The notes: generated from the sequence alone by a model not told the origin. Shown: positions 42,381-51,397, counted from the stretch's first letter. The stretch: 64,000 nt of DNA from Qipengyuania gaetbuli (GCF_009827315.1 NZ_WTYF01000004.1:2108001-2172000); one strand, 5' to 3'. Numbers and translations: made by a program.

Positions 42381-42854
42381 GTGACACGAACTACAGCATT
42401 AGCAGGGGCGCTCGCCGCGCTCGTAATGGCAACTTGCGCGCAGGCGCAGGAGGCGAAGCGCACGCTGATGCCCGAAAGCGACGAGGCGCGCGCCTTCCAC
42501 GAGGCGGTCGGCTATTCCGATGCGGTCATCCACGGCGACACGGTGATCCTGTCGGGCGTGGTCGCGGTGCCGGTGGAGGGCGACGATGGCATGGAGCCGA
42601 GCTTCGTGCGCGTGTTCGACGCTATCGGCCGCACGCTGGAACGGGCAGGGGCGAGCTGGGACGACGTGATCGAGATCGAGACCTTCCACACCGACCTTGC
42701 GGGCCAGATCAACGCCTTTGCCGAGGTGAAGAACCGCTACATCAAGGCGCCATTCCCGGCGTGGACGGCGATCGGCATCAGTGCGCTCTACGAACCGACG
42801 GCATTGGTCGAGGTCAAGGTGACCGCGCGGCTGCCGCAAGGCGGGGAGGACTGA
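42381..42854 (+). CDS. exported RidA-family protein, catalytic Arg replaced
   Basis: A 157-residue protein with a signal peptide (ALAGALAALVMATCAQAQ) and a RidA/YjgF domain (YSDAVIHGDTVILSGVVAVP, RTLERAGASWDDVIEIETFH). At the position of the catalytic Arg105 of RidA the sequence is PAWTAIGISALY, with Trp instead of Arg, so imine deaminase activity is doubtful. The GTG start at 42381 has GGGGAGG upstream; the frame is open to 42123, but that extension lacks support. It is followed four bases later by a second exported RidA. Confidence 0.87.
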   Translation: MTRTTALAGALAALVMATCAQAQEAKRTLMPESDEARAFHEAVGYSDAVIHGDTVILSGVVAVPVEGDDGMEPSFVRVFDAIGRTLERAGASWDDVIEIETFHTDLAGQINAFAEVKNRYIKAPFPAWTAIGISALYEPTALVEVKVTARLPQGGED

Positions 42855-42857
42855 GCC

Positions 42858-43313
42858 ATGCGCAGCCTCATCGCATTCGCGCTCGCAGCCTTGGCAACGC
42901 CCGCGCTGGCGCAGGACGCCGCGCCGCCGGTCTTCACGCCTTCGGAACTGCCCTATCCCTTCTCCAGCGCGGTGCAGGTGGGCGATGTGCTCTACCTGTC
43001 CGGCGACATCGGCGCGGACGAGACGGGCCGCGCGGTCGTGCCCGGCGGGATCGAGGCCGAAACGCGCGCCATGTTCGCGCGCATCGGCAAGACGCTGGAG
43101 GCGCATGGCCTGGGCTATGCGGACCTGTTCAAGTGCACGGTGATGCTGGCCGACATGAGCGAATGGCCCGCCTTCAATGCGATCTACGCGACCTATTTCG
43201 AGAAGGGGCGCTATCCCACGCGCTCCGCCATGGGCGTGAACGGCCTGGCGCTGGGCGCGCGAGTGGAGATGGAATGCTGGGCGTGGAACCCGCAAGAGAC
43301 TGCGGAGGAGTGA
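42858..43313 (+). CDS. exported RidA-family protein
   Basis: A 151-residue protein with a signal peptide (RSLIAFALAALATPALAQ) and a RidA/YjgF domain. Here the catalytic Arg is kept (RYPTRSAMGVNGLALGARVE), with the family EMECWAW strand after it. It may hydrolyse reactive imines or enamines, but in the periplasm, unlike RidA. It is tandem with the preceding paralog. Confidence 0.88.
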   Translation: MRSLIAFALAALATPALAQDAAPPVFTPSELPYPFSSAVQVGDVLYLSGDIGADETGRAVVPGGIEAETRAMFARIGKTLEAHGLGYADLFKCTVMLADMSEWPAFNAIYATYFEKGRYPTRSAMGVNGLALGARVEMECWAWNPQETAEE

Positions 43314-43325
43314 TAAGGTCGGGCG

Positions 43326-43943
43326 ATGGAAGAATATCTCCTCTTCTTCGCCCTCGTGCTCGGTGTGAACCTGTTGCCCGCCTTCGGGCCGCCGACCTGG
43401 TCGATCATCGCGCTCTATGCCTTCAACAGCGACATGGCGCTGGCCCCGCTCGTGGGCCTCGCGGCGCTGGCGGCGGCGAGCGGACGGTTCCTGCTTGCCC
43501 ACGCGACGCGGGCCTTGGGGACGCGGTACCTGTCGGCGAAGACCCACGCCAACCTTGCCGCCGCGCGGCAGGCGCTGGAACGGCGGCGTCGGAACAGTCT
43601 CCTGGCGCTCGGCCTCTTCGCGCTGTCGCCGGTGCCCTCGGCGCAGCTGTTCGAGGCGGCCGGACTGGCGCGGCTGAAGCTGCTGCCCTTCACGGCGGCG
43701 TTCTTTGCAGGTCGCGTGGTGTCCTATACCGTCTACGGCCTGACCGCGCAGGGCATCCGCTCCACCAGCATGGGCGAGGTGCTGCGAGAGGAGCTGTCCA
43801 GCCCGCTCGGCATCGCGCTGCAGGTGGCGATGCTGGGCGCGCTGGTCCTGCTGGCGCGGATCGACTGGGGGCGCCGGCTGGGGCTGGAAGGCGAGGGCGG
43901 GCCGGAAGCGACATTTACGCAAGGAGAGAGCGATGAGCGATGA
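43326..43943 (+). CDS. multi-spanning membrane protein, unknown
   Basis: A 205-residue protein with about five hydrophobic segments. A helical motif with Pro (FALVLGVNLLPAFGPPTWSI) and a later SPVPSAQLFEAAGL resemble the VTT/DedA-like fold in character, but I cannot assign it. The 3' end overlaps the following SnoaL-like gene by 11 bases. Confidence 0.75.
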   Translation: MEEYLLFFALVLGVNLLPAFGPPTWSIIALYAFNSDMALAPLVGLAALAAASGRFLLAHATRALGTRYLSAKTHANLAAARQALERRRRNSLLALGLFALSPVPSAQLFEAAGLARLKLLPFTAAFFAGRVVSYTVYGLTAQGIRSTSMGEVLREELSSPLGIALQVAMLGALVLLARIDWGRRLGLEGEGGPEATFTQGESDER

Positions 43944-44337
43944 AACCGAACGCAACCGTGCCCTTGTCACAAAGGCCTACGACGGACTTGCCAAGGGCGA
44001 TCCAACCCATTTCACCGCCCTGTTCGCGCCGGACATCGAGTGGCGCGTGATGGGCTCTTCCGCCTGGTCGAAGCACCTGAAGGGGCTGGAGGCGGTCCAG
44101 CGGGACCTTGTCGGACCGCTGTTCGCGCGGATCGACGGCCCCTATCTGACCACTGCCGAACTGATCCTTGCCGACGGCGACCGCGTGGCGGTGATAGCCA
44201 AGGGCAATGCCGCAACCGTCGACGGCGGGCGCTATGACAACGACTACTGCTTCGTCTTCCGGATGCGTGATGGAAGGATCATGGAGGTGCGCGAGTACAT
44301 GGACACGATCCTGGCCGACAAGGCTCTCGGACGCTGA
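43933..44337 (+). CDS. SnoaL-like (NTF2-fold) protein
   Basis: A 134-residue NTF2-fold protein. ALVTKAYDGLAKGDPTHFTA, PDIEWRVMGSS and the C-terminal YDNDYCFVFRMRDGRIMEVR are typical of SnoaL-like ketosteroid-isomerase relatives. The substrate is unknown. Its start lies within the preceding membrane-protein gene, suggesting coupling. Confidence 0.88.
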   Translation: MSDETERNRALVTKAYDGLAKGDPTHFTALFAPDIEWRVMGSSAWSKHLKGLEAVQRDLVGPLFARIDGPYLTTAELILADGDRVAVIAKGNAATVDGGRYDNDYCFVFRMRDGRIMEVREYMDTILADKALGR

Positions 44338-44437
44338 TCCGGCGAAGCGGTTCGGAGAAGGGGCGAAATCGCTTTGACATTGCCCCGTCGCACCCCATGT
44401 CGGAGTAAGAGAACCACAACCGAGAGGAGCACGCACC

Positions 44438-44782
44438 ATGCAGGTCCAGTTCAATTCCGACAGCAGCGTCATGGGCACGGCAAACGTCGCCGAACGCATC
44501 GAGACCAAGGTGCGGGACAAGTTGGCGCGGTTCGAGGAACGGCTCACACGGATAGAAATTCACGTCCACGATGAAAACGCGCACAAGCACGGCCATGACG
44601 ACAAGGCGTGCACGATCGAGGCACGCCCGCGCGGCGGTCGCCCGATCGGCGTGACCGAGGGTGCATCCACGGTGGACGATGCGGCGCGCAAGGCAGCAAC
44701 GACGCTGGCCCAGCGGCTCGACCGGCATTTCGGCAAGAGCAACCGCCATGGCCATGATCCGCGACCTGAAAAGGTGATGTAG
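44438..44782 (+). CDS. short HPF/RaiA-family ribosome-associated protein
   Basis: A 114-residue protein with the HPF/RaiA fold: MQVQFNSDSSVMGTANVAER, RFEERLTRIEIHVHDENAHK and DDAARKAATTLAQRLDRHFG. The C-terminal dimerisation domain of long HPF is absent. Related proteins bind the 30S subunit in stationary phase or stress. A His-rich insert (HKHGHDDKA) is unusual. Confidence 0.85.
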   Translation: MQVQFNSDSSVMGTANVAERIETKVRDKLARFEERLTRIEIHVHDENAHKHGHDDKACTIEARPRGGRPIGVTEGASTVDDAARKAATTLAQRLDRHFGKSNRHGHDPRPEKVM

Positions 44783-44816
44783 GCGAGAGCAATCGATCGA
44801 GGGGGGAGATCGAGGG

Positions 44817-45161
44817 ATGAACTGGGCAAAGCCGCTGCTGGTCGTGGCAGCACTCTACAATATCGTGATCGGGGCCGGATCGCTGTTCGGCCCCGGAGCG
44901 CCCGTTGAAACGCGGGTGGTCGGCCTGCTCGTGCTGTGCTTCGGCATCGTTTACGCCGTCGTATCGCGCGATGTGGAGCGGTTCAGGCCGGTCCTGTGGG
45001 CAGGCGTGCTCGGCAAGCTTGGCGTCGTGGCGCTGATGGGGCCGGAGGTCGCATCTGGCGTGCAGCCGCCCGCCGTCGGCTGGATCCTTGCAGGAGACGC
45101 GCTGTTCATGCTCGCCTTCCTTGCGATCCTGCTCGGAAAAGGCCGCTATTCGACGGCTTGA
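44817..45161 (+). CDS. small four-helix membrane protein, unknown
   Basis: A 114-residue protein with four hydrophobic helices (LLVVAALYNIVIGAGSLFG, VVGLLVLCFGIVYAVVS, VLWAGVLGKLGVVALMG, GWILAGDALFMLAFLAILLG). The length and layout match small conserved membrane proteins of unknown function. It starts 35 bp after the HPF-like gene. Confidence 0.78.
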   Translation: MNWAKPLLVVAALYNIVIGAGSLFGPGAPVETRVVGLLVLCFGIVYAVVSRDVERFRPVLWAGVLGKLGVVALMGPEVASGVQPPAVGWILAGDALFMLAFLAILLGKGRYSTA

Positions 45162-45221
45162 GCCACTGGACCACGCCCTGCCGCGAGCGAATCCCGCTTC
45201 GTCACGATTTTGTGAAATCGC

Positions 45222-45246
45222 GAAACATCCAAACAGGCGGGGCGTT
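45222..45246 (+). promoter_or_regulatory. EcfG-like promoter of the fasciclin gene
   Basis: GAAAC (45222-45226), 16 bases, CGTT (45243-45246) fits the general-stress EcfG consensus GGAAC-N16/17-CGTT with one mismatch. It is about 75 bp upstream of the ATG. Confidence 0.45.
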
Positions 45247-45318
45247 CGTATCTTGAAGCACCAGCCGGGTGGGCCGGCTGCGAATGTGCTGATTTCACAC
45301 GCATAAAAGGGTACGAAC

Positions 45319-45897
45319 ATGAAAAAGCTGACCATTGCGCTCGCCTCTGCCGCATCGCTCGCGATTGCCGCCTGCAGCGATCCCGTCGAGGAAACCTCAC
45401 CGGCCGAAGACACTGCGATGGCCGACCAGATGGCCAACGAGACCGCCGCCGCCGGCACGATCGTCGAAGTGGCGCAGGGCAACCCCGATTTCTCGACGCT
45501 GGTGAGCGCCGTTACCGCGGCCAATCTCGGCGAAACGCTGTCGGGCGACGGCCCCTACACCGTCTTCGCTCCGACCAACGACGCCTTCGGCAAGATCCCC
45601 GAAGCCACGCTGACCGAGCTGACCACGAACGACACCGAAACGCTCGGCAGCATCCTCACCTACCACGTGGTGCAGGGCAATGTTGACGCCGCCACGCTGA
45701 CCAAGGCGATCGAGGATGCGGGCGAGGCCGGCTACACGATCACCACCGTCAATGGCGGCACGCTGACTGCCAAGGTGGTCGACGGCAACGTCGTCCTGAC
45801 CGACGCGGCCGGCGGCACCTCGACCGTAACCGCGACCGATGTCGCAGCATCGAACGGCGTAATCCACGTGATCGATACCGTGCTGATGCCGCAGTAA
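45319..45897 (+). CDS. fasciclin (FAS1)-domain lipoprotein
   Basis: A 192-residue protein with a lipobox (LAIAAC near residue 19), an acidic linker and one FAS1 domain: DFSTLVSAVTAANLGETLSG, GPYTVFAPTNDAFGKIP, ILTYHVVQGNVDA and NGVIHVIDTVLMP. Such domains mediate adhesion or carbohydrate contact at the envelope. It is followed by a strong terminator. Confidence 0.94.
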   Translation: MKKLTIALASAASLAIAACSDPVEETSPAEDTAMADQMANETAAAGTIVEVAQGNPDFSTLVSAVTAANLGETLSGDGPYTVFAPTNDAFGKIPEATLTELTTNDTETLGSILTYHVVQGNVDAATLTKAIEDAGEAGYTITTVNGGTLTAKVVDGNVVLTDAAGGTSTVTATDVAASNGVIHVIDTVLMPQ

Positions 45898-45918
45898 GTA
45901 TCGGGCTTTCCAATGACG

Positions 45919-45949
45919 AAGGGCGGTCCCTCGCGGGCCGCCCTTTTTT
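45919..45949 (+). terminator. rho-independent terminator of the fasciclin gene
   Basis: AAGGGCGG and CCGCCCTT form a hairpin with a GC-rich loop, followed by a run of six Ts. Confidence 0.88.
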
Positions 45950-46012
45950 GCGTCCGGCCTTGTCCGGCGGAAAGCCTGTGGCATGATAGCGGGGCAGTCC
46001 ACGGGGGGCATG

Positions 46013-46417
46013 ATGAACGAGAGCGAACTCTTCGACGTGATCGAGGGCGTCCACACCATTTACGCGGCGCTTCTCGGCATGGTGATTACCATCAATTTCG
46101 CCATGATCGTGGCGGTGTGGACCTTCCTCCACCGCGCCGCGCTCGCGATGAGAGTGGCGGCCTTCGCCTTCTACCTCGTCGGGATGGGCCTCCTCACCGC
46201 CATGCTGGTGCAACAGGCGCATATCCGTGACCACGCGCTCAGTTCGCTAAGGAACGTGCCCAACGTGGACCACAGCCATTTCATCGCGCTGTTTCTCTCC
46301 ACGCAGGACGATGTGTGGTTCCGGGTCGTGTGGATCGCGCAGCACATGGCGCCGGCCTTGCTCGTGCTGGGGGTCGCCTACCTGCTGTTCGCCTGGAAAG
46401 GGCGACCGGTCGAGTAG
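46013..46417 (+). CDS. small multi-span membrane protein, unknown
   Basis: A 134-residue protein with three or four hydrophobic helices (TIYAALLGMVITINFAMIVAV, RVAAFAFYLVGMGLLTAMLV, VVWIAQHMAPALLVLGVAYL). GGGGGG lies just upstream; the ATG at 46013 is chosen over the adjacent one at 46010 by spacing. The family is not recognised. Confidence 0.75.
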   Translation: MNESELFDVIEGVHTIYAALLGMVITINFAMIVAVWTFLHRAALAMRVAAFAFYLVGMGLLTAMLVQQAHIRDHALSSLRNVPNVDHSHFIALFLSTQDDVWFRVVWIAQHMAPALLVLGVAYLLFAWKGRPVE

Positions 46418-46420
46418 CGC

Positions 46421-46966
46421 CTATCGCCCCTGCGCGGCGAGCGCGGCGGCGACGTCGATGGTCTTGGCATTGCCGATCGTTTCCTGCTCTGCCGGACGGG
46501 GCGCGGGCGGGGGAGCCGGGCGCTCCGCGAGCGTCATGGGCGCTTCGGCCCGCGTGGACGATGGCCGCGGCTGGGGTTCCGGTTGGCTGGTAAACGCGAT
46601 CAGCGCTTCCTCGCGGGCGAGGCGTACAAGATCCTCCTCGCCATATTCGATAGCGTAGTCCGCAGCCGGCCCGCTGGCCTCGCCGCTTTCGCGCCACCAA
46701 TGGGCATGCGCCGTGTTGCGCAGGCGACCGCGCAGCGAGAGTTCGGCGACCTCTACCGTGCCTTCGGGCGTCTCGAGAGCGTATTGGTCGGGCGGGCGCT
46801 TGGTCGAATGCGCGGCCTGGTCGATCGCCGAAAACGGCTGCGCTTCGGGCAGGCTGTCCTGCGTCTCGCGCTTCAGGATCGGTGCGTCGCCGATCGCTGC
46901 GCCGCTGACGGCCCCTGCCACGGCGACCAGAAGGAAGGCTCCGATGATGTGCGGTGCGAACTTCAT
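46421..46966 (-). CDS. signal-anchored protein with disordered tail, unknown
   Basis: A 181-residue protein with a hydrophobic N-terminus (IIGAFLLVAVAGAVSGAAIG), a polar middle and a Pro/Ala/Arg-rich tail (PEPQPRPSSTRAEAP, PAPPPAPRPAE). It is probably periplasmic. I recognise no domain. It runs convergently with the preceding gene, three bases apart. Confidence 0.7.
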   Translation of the reverse strand: MKFAPHIIGAFLLVAVAGAVSGAAIGDAPILKRETQDSLPEAQPFSAIDQAAHSTKRPPDQYALETPEGTVEVAELSLRGRLRNTAHAHWWRESGEASGPAADYAIEYGEEDLVRLAREEALIAFTSQPEPQPRPSSTRAEAPMTLAERPAPPPAPRPAEQETIGNAKTIDVAAALAAQGR

Positions 46967-47154
46967 GCCGGTTGAACGAAAAAGCCCGTGGCGAGGTTCC
47001 CTCCGCGTTCTGCGTGGTTAACCGGATCGCGGCTTCATCGCTTGTTTAGGACGCACGGTAAGCGGCGCGCAAAGGTTCCTGCCTAGAGTTAACGCCATGG
47101 TGATGTTCCGCAGCTAGGAGAGCCGCGGCATTCGCGAGGACGATGGGGTAGGAT

Positions 47155-48051
47155 ATGCATGAACTGGAGCGCCTGTTCGCGGCCGCGGACGGTGAGGCAC
47201 GCTGGGAAGACGGTCTGCGCGACCTGTTCGAGGCGGGCGATCTCGACAAGGCGCACGATTTGCTCGCGCAGGCCCTTGCTGGTCTCGATACGGACCTTGC
47301 GCGCGAATGCCTCGCGATCACGCCGGAACACGTGTCGCTGTCCGGCTGGTCCGAACTGGTCGAGGCCATCGCGCTGCACGAAGGCGAGCCGATTACCGGC
47401 GTGACCCTTGCCATCGCGAACGATGCGGACAGCACCTTCGAGAAGGGCCAGATGCACCGGCCCTACATGATGCTCGGCCTCTATTCGGACGAGGGCTATG
47501 CGTTCTCGGCCGCCGATGTGCCGGGCCTCATCGCTGAAACACGGCGCGAGGATGGCCCCGCATGGGCCGGCCATGACGAGGATATCGAAGTCTACCTCGA
47601 TTGCGAGGGACTGGACCTCCTCAACACGCGCCTCCTGTTTCACAAGCAGCGCCATTTCTTCCGCGACGATGCGCCCGGCAGCGCGCCGCGGCGCTATGTC
47701 GAATACGTGGTCGCCTGCTGGTGGCGGGCTCTGCTGTTCCAGCAGGCGGTTGCCAGCGAATGCGCCATCCACGGGCTTCCCGGCGGGATCCCGGTGATTG
47801 CAGGGATGGTCGACCTGCGGCCCGATGTCGTCTGCGTGCACGGTATCGGTGCCCGCAACCCGGCAGCGGACCGCGAGAGCGAGGAAGCCACCGGGCTGGC
47901 GGAGATCATCCCAGCCAATTTCATCGCCCGCCGCACTGTCGAGGACGTAAAGGAATTCACCGGCGCTGACCTGCGCCGCAAGGTCGCCGAAACCGGGCAA
48001 GAGGACGAGCCGGTGAAGCGCGGCTTCGTAGCGCGCCTCTTCGGCCGCTGA
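47155..48051 (+). CDS. conserved hypothetical cytoplasmic protein
   Basis: A 298-residue soluble protein without signal or membrane helices. It has a helical N-terminus (LFEAGDLDKAHDLLAQALAG), a mixed middle (HRPYMMLGLYSDEGYAFS, VECYLDCEG-like VYLDCEGLDLL) and an Arg-rich end. It looks well conserved in composition but I know no family. Confidence 0.78.
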   Translation: MHELERLFAAADGEARWEDGLRDLFEAGDLDKAHDLLAQALAGLDTDLARECLAITPEHVSLSGWSELVEAIALHEGEPITGVTLAIANDADSTFEKGQMHRPYMMLGLYSDEGYAFSAADVPGLIAETRREDGPAWAGHDEDIEVYLDCEGLDLLNTRLLFHKQRHFFRDDAPGSAPRRYVEYVVACWWRALLFQQAVASECAIHGLPGGIPVIAGMVDLRPDVVCVHGIGARNPAADRESEEATGLAEIIPANFIARRTVEDVKEFTGADLRRKVAETGQEDEPVKRGFVARLFGR

Positions 48052-48132
48052 GGCGGAACCTGCAAACACACTTGGAAAGCATGACCACGCTGCGCTAGCG
48101 TCCGCTTCTCGATTGCGGGGAGAGGATGAGAG

Positions 48133-49056
48133 ATGATCAGCCTGCGTGCACGCCTTGCCGAACTTGCCTTGCCGCTGCTCGGCATCAAGCGGTTCTTTTC
48201 CCAGCTCGACCGCATGGACGAGCGCCTTGCCAAGATGCGCCAGGCGAAATCGCCGCGCCCCGCTGCCAAGTGGCAAAAGCGGTTCCGCATCGAGGAGGAC
48301 ACTTCGCGCAGCTACCCGCTGGTGACGCTGACGCCCCTGGGCGGAGCGAAGCCGCATGCGCCGCACCTGCTCTATTTTCACGGGGGCGGTTACGTCATGG
48401 ATATCGCCGCGCTGCACTGGGAGGCCATTGCCTCGCTCTGCGACCGGCTCGGCGCTTCGGCCAGCGTGCCGATCTACCCGCTGGCCCCCGAAGTGACGGT
48501 GACCACCACGCTGCCCGCCATGCGCGCCCTCTATGACGAGCTGGCGGGGGAATTGGGCGCCGAAAACATTGCTGTCGGAGGCGACAGTGCCGGCGGGGGC
48601 ATGGCGCTGGCGCTGGTGCAGGACCTCAAGCGGGACGGCCGGCCATTGCCCGGCAGCCTTGTCCTATTCTCCCCTTGGCTGGACGCTACCGCGTCGGGCG
48701 AGGGGATGGATGCCATCGAGCCGCGCGACAAGATGCTGGCACCCTCGGGGCTGGAAGCCTGCGGGGTGCGCTATGCGGGCGGCCTGCCGCTCGACGATCC
48801 ACGGCTGAGCCCGCTGTTCGGCGATCTCTCCGGCCTGCCGCCTGTGGCCGTATTTGCCGGGACCTCCGATATCCTCGTCTCCGATGCGCGGCGCTTGCGC
48901 GAAAAGCTGGGCTCGCTGGGCGAGCCGCCGGCAGTCTACCGCGAGGCGGAGCGGATGCAGCACGTCTGGATGCTGTTGCCGATCCCCGAAGGGCGTGCCG
49001 CGCTGGACGAGACGGCGGCCTTCCTGCGCCATGTCCATGTGAAGGATGCCCTGTGA
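48133..49056 (+). CDS. alpha/beta hydrolase, HSL-type esterase
   Basis: A 307-residue carboxylesterase of the hormone-sensitive-lipase family. The oxyanion-hole motif is LLYFHGGGYVMD, the nucleophile elbow is VGGDSAGGG, the catalytic Asp is likely in FAGTSDILVSD and His in MQHVWMLL. The substrate is probably a short-chain ester. Its stop overlaps the next gene's start (GTGA). Confidence 0.92.
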   Translation: MISLRARLAELALPLLGIKRFFSQLDRMDERLAKMRQAKSPRPAAKWQKRFRIEEDTSRSYPLVTLTPLGGAKPHAPHLLYFHGGGYVMDIAALHWEAIASLCDRLGASASVPIYPLAPEVTVTTTLPAMRALYDELAGELGAENIAVGGDSAGGGMALALVQDLKRDGRPLPGSLVLFSPWLDATASGEGMDAIEPRDKMLAPSGLEACGVRYAGGLPLDDPRLSPLFGDLSGLPPVAVFAGTSDILVSDARRLREKLGSLGEPPAVYREAERMQHVWMLLPIPEGRAALDETAAFLRHVHVKDAL

Positions 49057-49475
49057 AACTCGCAGCGACCCTGATGCCGTTCCTCCTGCTCGGCGCCTGC
49101 AACGGGGCGGAGCAGGGCAATCCGGTGCAGACCGAGGCATTCGACGGCATTGCCGCGAGCGAGACGGTATACCTGACCGGCACCGAACCGTTCTGGAGCG
49201 CGGAGCTCGCCAATGGCGAAGCCGTCTACAAGACGCCGGAGAACATCGACGGGCTGCGGTTCCCGACCAGCCGGTTTGCGGGCCTCAACGGGGTGGCCTT
49301 TTCCGGCATGGCGGACGGGCAGCGGTTCGATGCGACCGTGACGCCGGGCGAATGTTCTGACGGGATGAGCGACCGGACCTATCCCTTCACCGTCACGCTC
49401 CTGCTTGGCGAAGAGCAGCGCACGGGCTGCGCGTGGACGGACCTCCAGCCCTATTCGGGACCTGAAACACCCTGA
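49053..49475 (+). CDS. COG3650-type lipoprotein
   Basis: A 140-residue lipoprotein (lipobox LLLGAC near residue 16). The mature domain has VYLTGTEPFWSAELANGEAV and ECSDGMSDRTYPFTVTL, characteristic of the COG3650 family of small envelope proteins. The GTG start overlaps the esterase stop by four bases. Confidence 0.82.
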   Translation: MKLAATLMPFLLLGACNGAEQGNPVQTEAFDGIAASETVYLTGTEPFWSAELANGEAVYKTPENIDGLRFPTSRFAGLNGVAFSGMADGQRFDATVTPGECSDGMSDRTYPFTVTLLLGEEQRTGCAWTDLQPYSGPETP

Positions 49476-49518
49476 CGCGGTTTAAGGCGCGAAGGTTCGT
49501 TCGCAGCGGAGGGTAATG

Positions 49519-49971
49519 ATGAGAGAGATTCCCGGTCTTGCACGGGTGCTCGGCCTGTCGGGCCTCTTGCCTCAGGCGGCCTGCCTGTTCGCGCTGCTGT
49601 TCGGCCCGCCCGAATGGCGCGAACCGGCGCTGCGTATCGCGGCAATCTACGCGGCCCTCATCCTCAGCTTCCTCGGAGGTTTGTGGTGGGGCATTGCCGC
49701 AGGCGCGCCGGCCGCCGAACGGCGCAGGGCGCTGGGCTGGCTGTGGATCGCCGCTGTCACGCCGAGCCTGGTGGCGCTCGCCTGCTTCCTGCCATGGGCA
49801 TTCGGCGGGCGCTGGCCGGAACCCTCGCTGGTCATGCTCGGCGCAGCCCTGCTGATCAGCCTCGGCGTCGATGCGCGCCTCGGTTCGCTTGCACCGCGCT
49901 GGTGGATGGCGCTGCGTGTCCCGCTGTCGGTGGGGCTGGGGGCGATGACCATAGCCATCGCCCTGACCTAG
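49519..49971 (+). CDS. DUF3429 membrane protein
   Basis: A 150-residue integral membrane protein with about five helices and the conserved SFLGGLWWGIAAG segment of DUF3429. The ATG at 49519 has GGAGGG at five bases; the adjacent ATG at 49516 is too close. The function is unknown. Confidence 0.85.
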   Translation: MREIPGLARVLGLSGLLPQAACLFALLFGPPEWREPALRIAAIYAALILSFLGGLWWGIAAGAPAAERRRALGWLWIAAVTPSLVALACFLPWAFGGRWPEPSLVMLGAALLISLGVDARLGSLAPRWWMALRVPLSVGLGAMTIAIALT

Positions 49972-49981
49972 TCAGGCGCGA

Positions 49982-51397
49982 TCAGAAGATACCCGGCACG
50001 TCGCGCTGTGCGGCAGTCGGCCAGGCCGGCTGCAGCAGTTCCTTTCGCGTGCCGACCGACTGGACCGACGGATCCGAACCGCTACCGGCGATCGCCGTAC
50101 AGCTGCGGCCTGCAAGGAAGTCGAGCGCCACGCTGATCGAAGCCTCGCTCGGGTCGCTGAAGGATTTGAAGATACCGTCGTCCGCGCGGCAGGTGGCGTC
50201 CATCACCCCGGCAAGGCCGCTGAAGTATTCGCCATTGCCGGCCGAGTTGACGGTCTTGAACGTCACAGCGCGCAGGCGGTCATCGCAGGCCGAACGGTCG
50301 AACGCATACTGTCCGACCGGCTTGCCGTAGGTGTTGGTGCCGATCAGCGCGAGATTTCCGCCGAGGTAGGGAATGAACGAGTTGGTGACCAGTTCGCTCG
50401 CCGAAGCAGTGCCCGCGCGGCCGATGACGGCGATCTTGGTCGCGGCAATCTGTTCGGCCTGGTTCTGGAACAGGGCGGTCGAATTCTCCGACGACTTGGA
50501 ATCGCGCAGCACCGTGCGCGAGAACACCTGGCCCTCGCGCCCGTCGGCCATGAGGTCGCCGAGGAGCTCGGCCACCGAGACGAGGCCGCCGCCATTGTAG
50601 CGAAGGTCGAGGATGACCTTGGTGATGCCTCGATCGCGGAACTGCTGGAATGCGGCGCGCAGCTGCGGGCCGGCATCGGACACGATAAAGGTGCGCAGGT
50701 TGACGTAGCCGACCTCGCCCGTGCCGTCGTTGAGGATCTGGACGCCGTAGCGGTCCGAGATCGGGTCGAGCGCATATTCGGTCTTGGTAACCGATACGGT
50801 CTGTTCGACGGAGCCATTGCGGATGACGAAGGTCCGCGTCACGCCCGGGTCGGACGGCCCCAGCGCCTGACTGACTGCCGACGGTCCGCCGGATGCCATC
50901 AGGGATGCGACCGACTGGCCGTTGATCGAGATGATCTCCGTCCCGCGATCGAAGCCTGCGGGGAAGGCCGGACCGGTTTCGAAGGATTCCGCGACGTAGA
51001 CCCGGTTCGCGCCGGTGTCGTAGATCAGGCGGATACCGAAGCCGGCGTTCGAACCGTTGTTGATCAGGTCGTTCTCTTCCTTGATCGAGGTCAGGTAGGT
51101 GAAGAAGCGGTCCTTGTTCTGCGCACGGGCCGGCGCAACCAGCGCGTCGATATAGCTCTGGACGTCCGAATAGTTCGCCTTGTTGACGCTGGTGTCGAGC
51201 AGGTCTGGGAACAGGTACCATTCGTTGAGTACGCCGCGGACCCAGTCCTGCCGGGCCGATAGCGAGCAGGTGTCCGTACCGCCTCCGGAAGGCGGCGGGG
51301 TCGGCGTACCGCCGCCACCGCTGGGGCTGTCCCCGCCGCCGCATGCGGCAAGCGAGACGGCAAGTACCGAAGAGATGATGGCGCGACCCATGGACAT
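49982..51397 (-). CDS. S41-family peptidase, lipoprotein
   Basis: A 471-residue protein with a lipobox (SLAACGGG), a Gly/Pro-rich linker, an N-terminal helical region, a PDZ domain (GFGIRLIYDTGANRVYV, RGTEIISINGQSVASLM) and the tail-specific protease domain (ILDLRYNGGGLVSVAELLG; catalytic Ser in AGTASASELVTNSF). It is a CtpA-like protease in the periplasm. GGAGGAA lies about ten bases before the ATG. Its frame is open much further upstream, through the PEBP gene's antisense, but without homology. Confidence 0.92.
   Translation of the reverse strand: MSMGRAIISSVLAVSLAACGGGDSPSGGGGTPTPPPSGGGTDTCSLSARQDWVRGVLNEWYLFPDLLDTSVNKANYSDVQSYIDALVAPARAQNKDRFFTYLTSIKEENDLINNGSNAGFGIRLIYDTGANRVYVAESFETGPAFPAGFDRGTEIISINGQSVASLMASGGPSAVSQALGPSDPGVTRTFVIRNGSVEQTVSVTKTEYALDPISDRYGVQILNDGTGEVGYVNLRTFIVSDAGPQLRAAFQQFRDRGITKVILDLRYNGGGLVSVAELLGDLMADGREGQVFSRTVLRDSKSSENSTALFQNQAEQIAATKIAVIGRAGTASASELVTNSFIPYLGGNLALIGTNTYGKPVGQYAFDRSACDDRLRAVTFKTVNSAGNGEYFSGLAGVMDATCRADDGIFKSFSDPSEASISVALDFLAGRSCTAIAGSGSDPSVQSVGTRKELLQPAWPTAAQRDVPGIF

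Noticed and set aside
42399..43970. Long open frames on both strands over the RidA genes
   Set aside because: Both overlap clearly recognisable RidA proteins in other frames and contain mostly Arg/Gly/Ala residues.
48055..48132. GGAAC before the esterase gene as an EcfG promoter
   Set aside because: No CGTT-like -10 box occurs at 16 or 17 bases.
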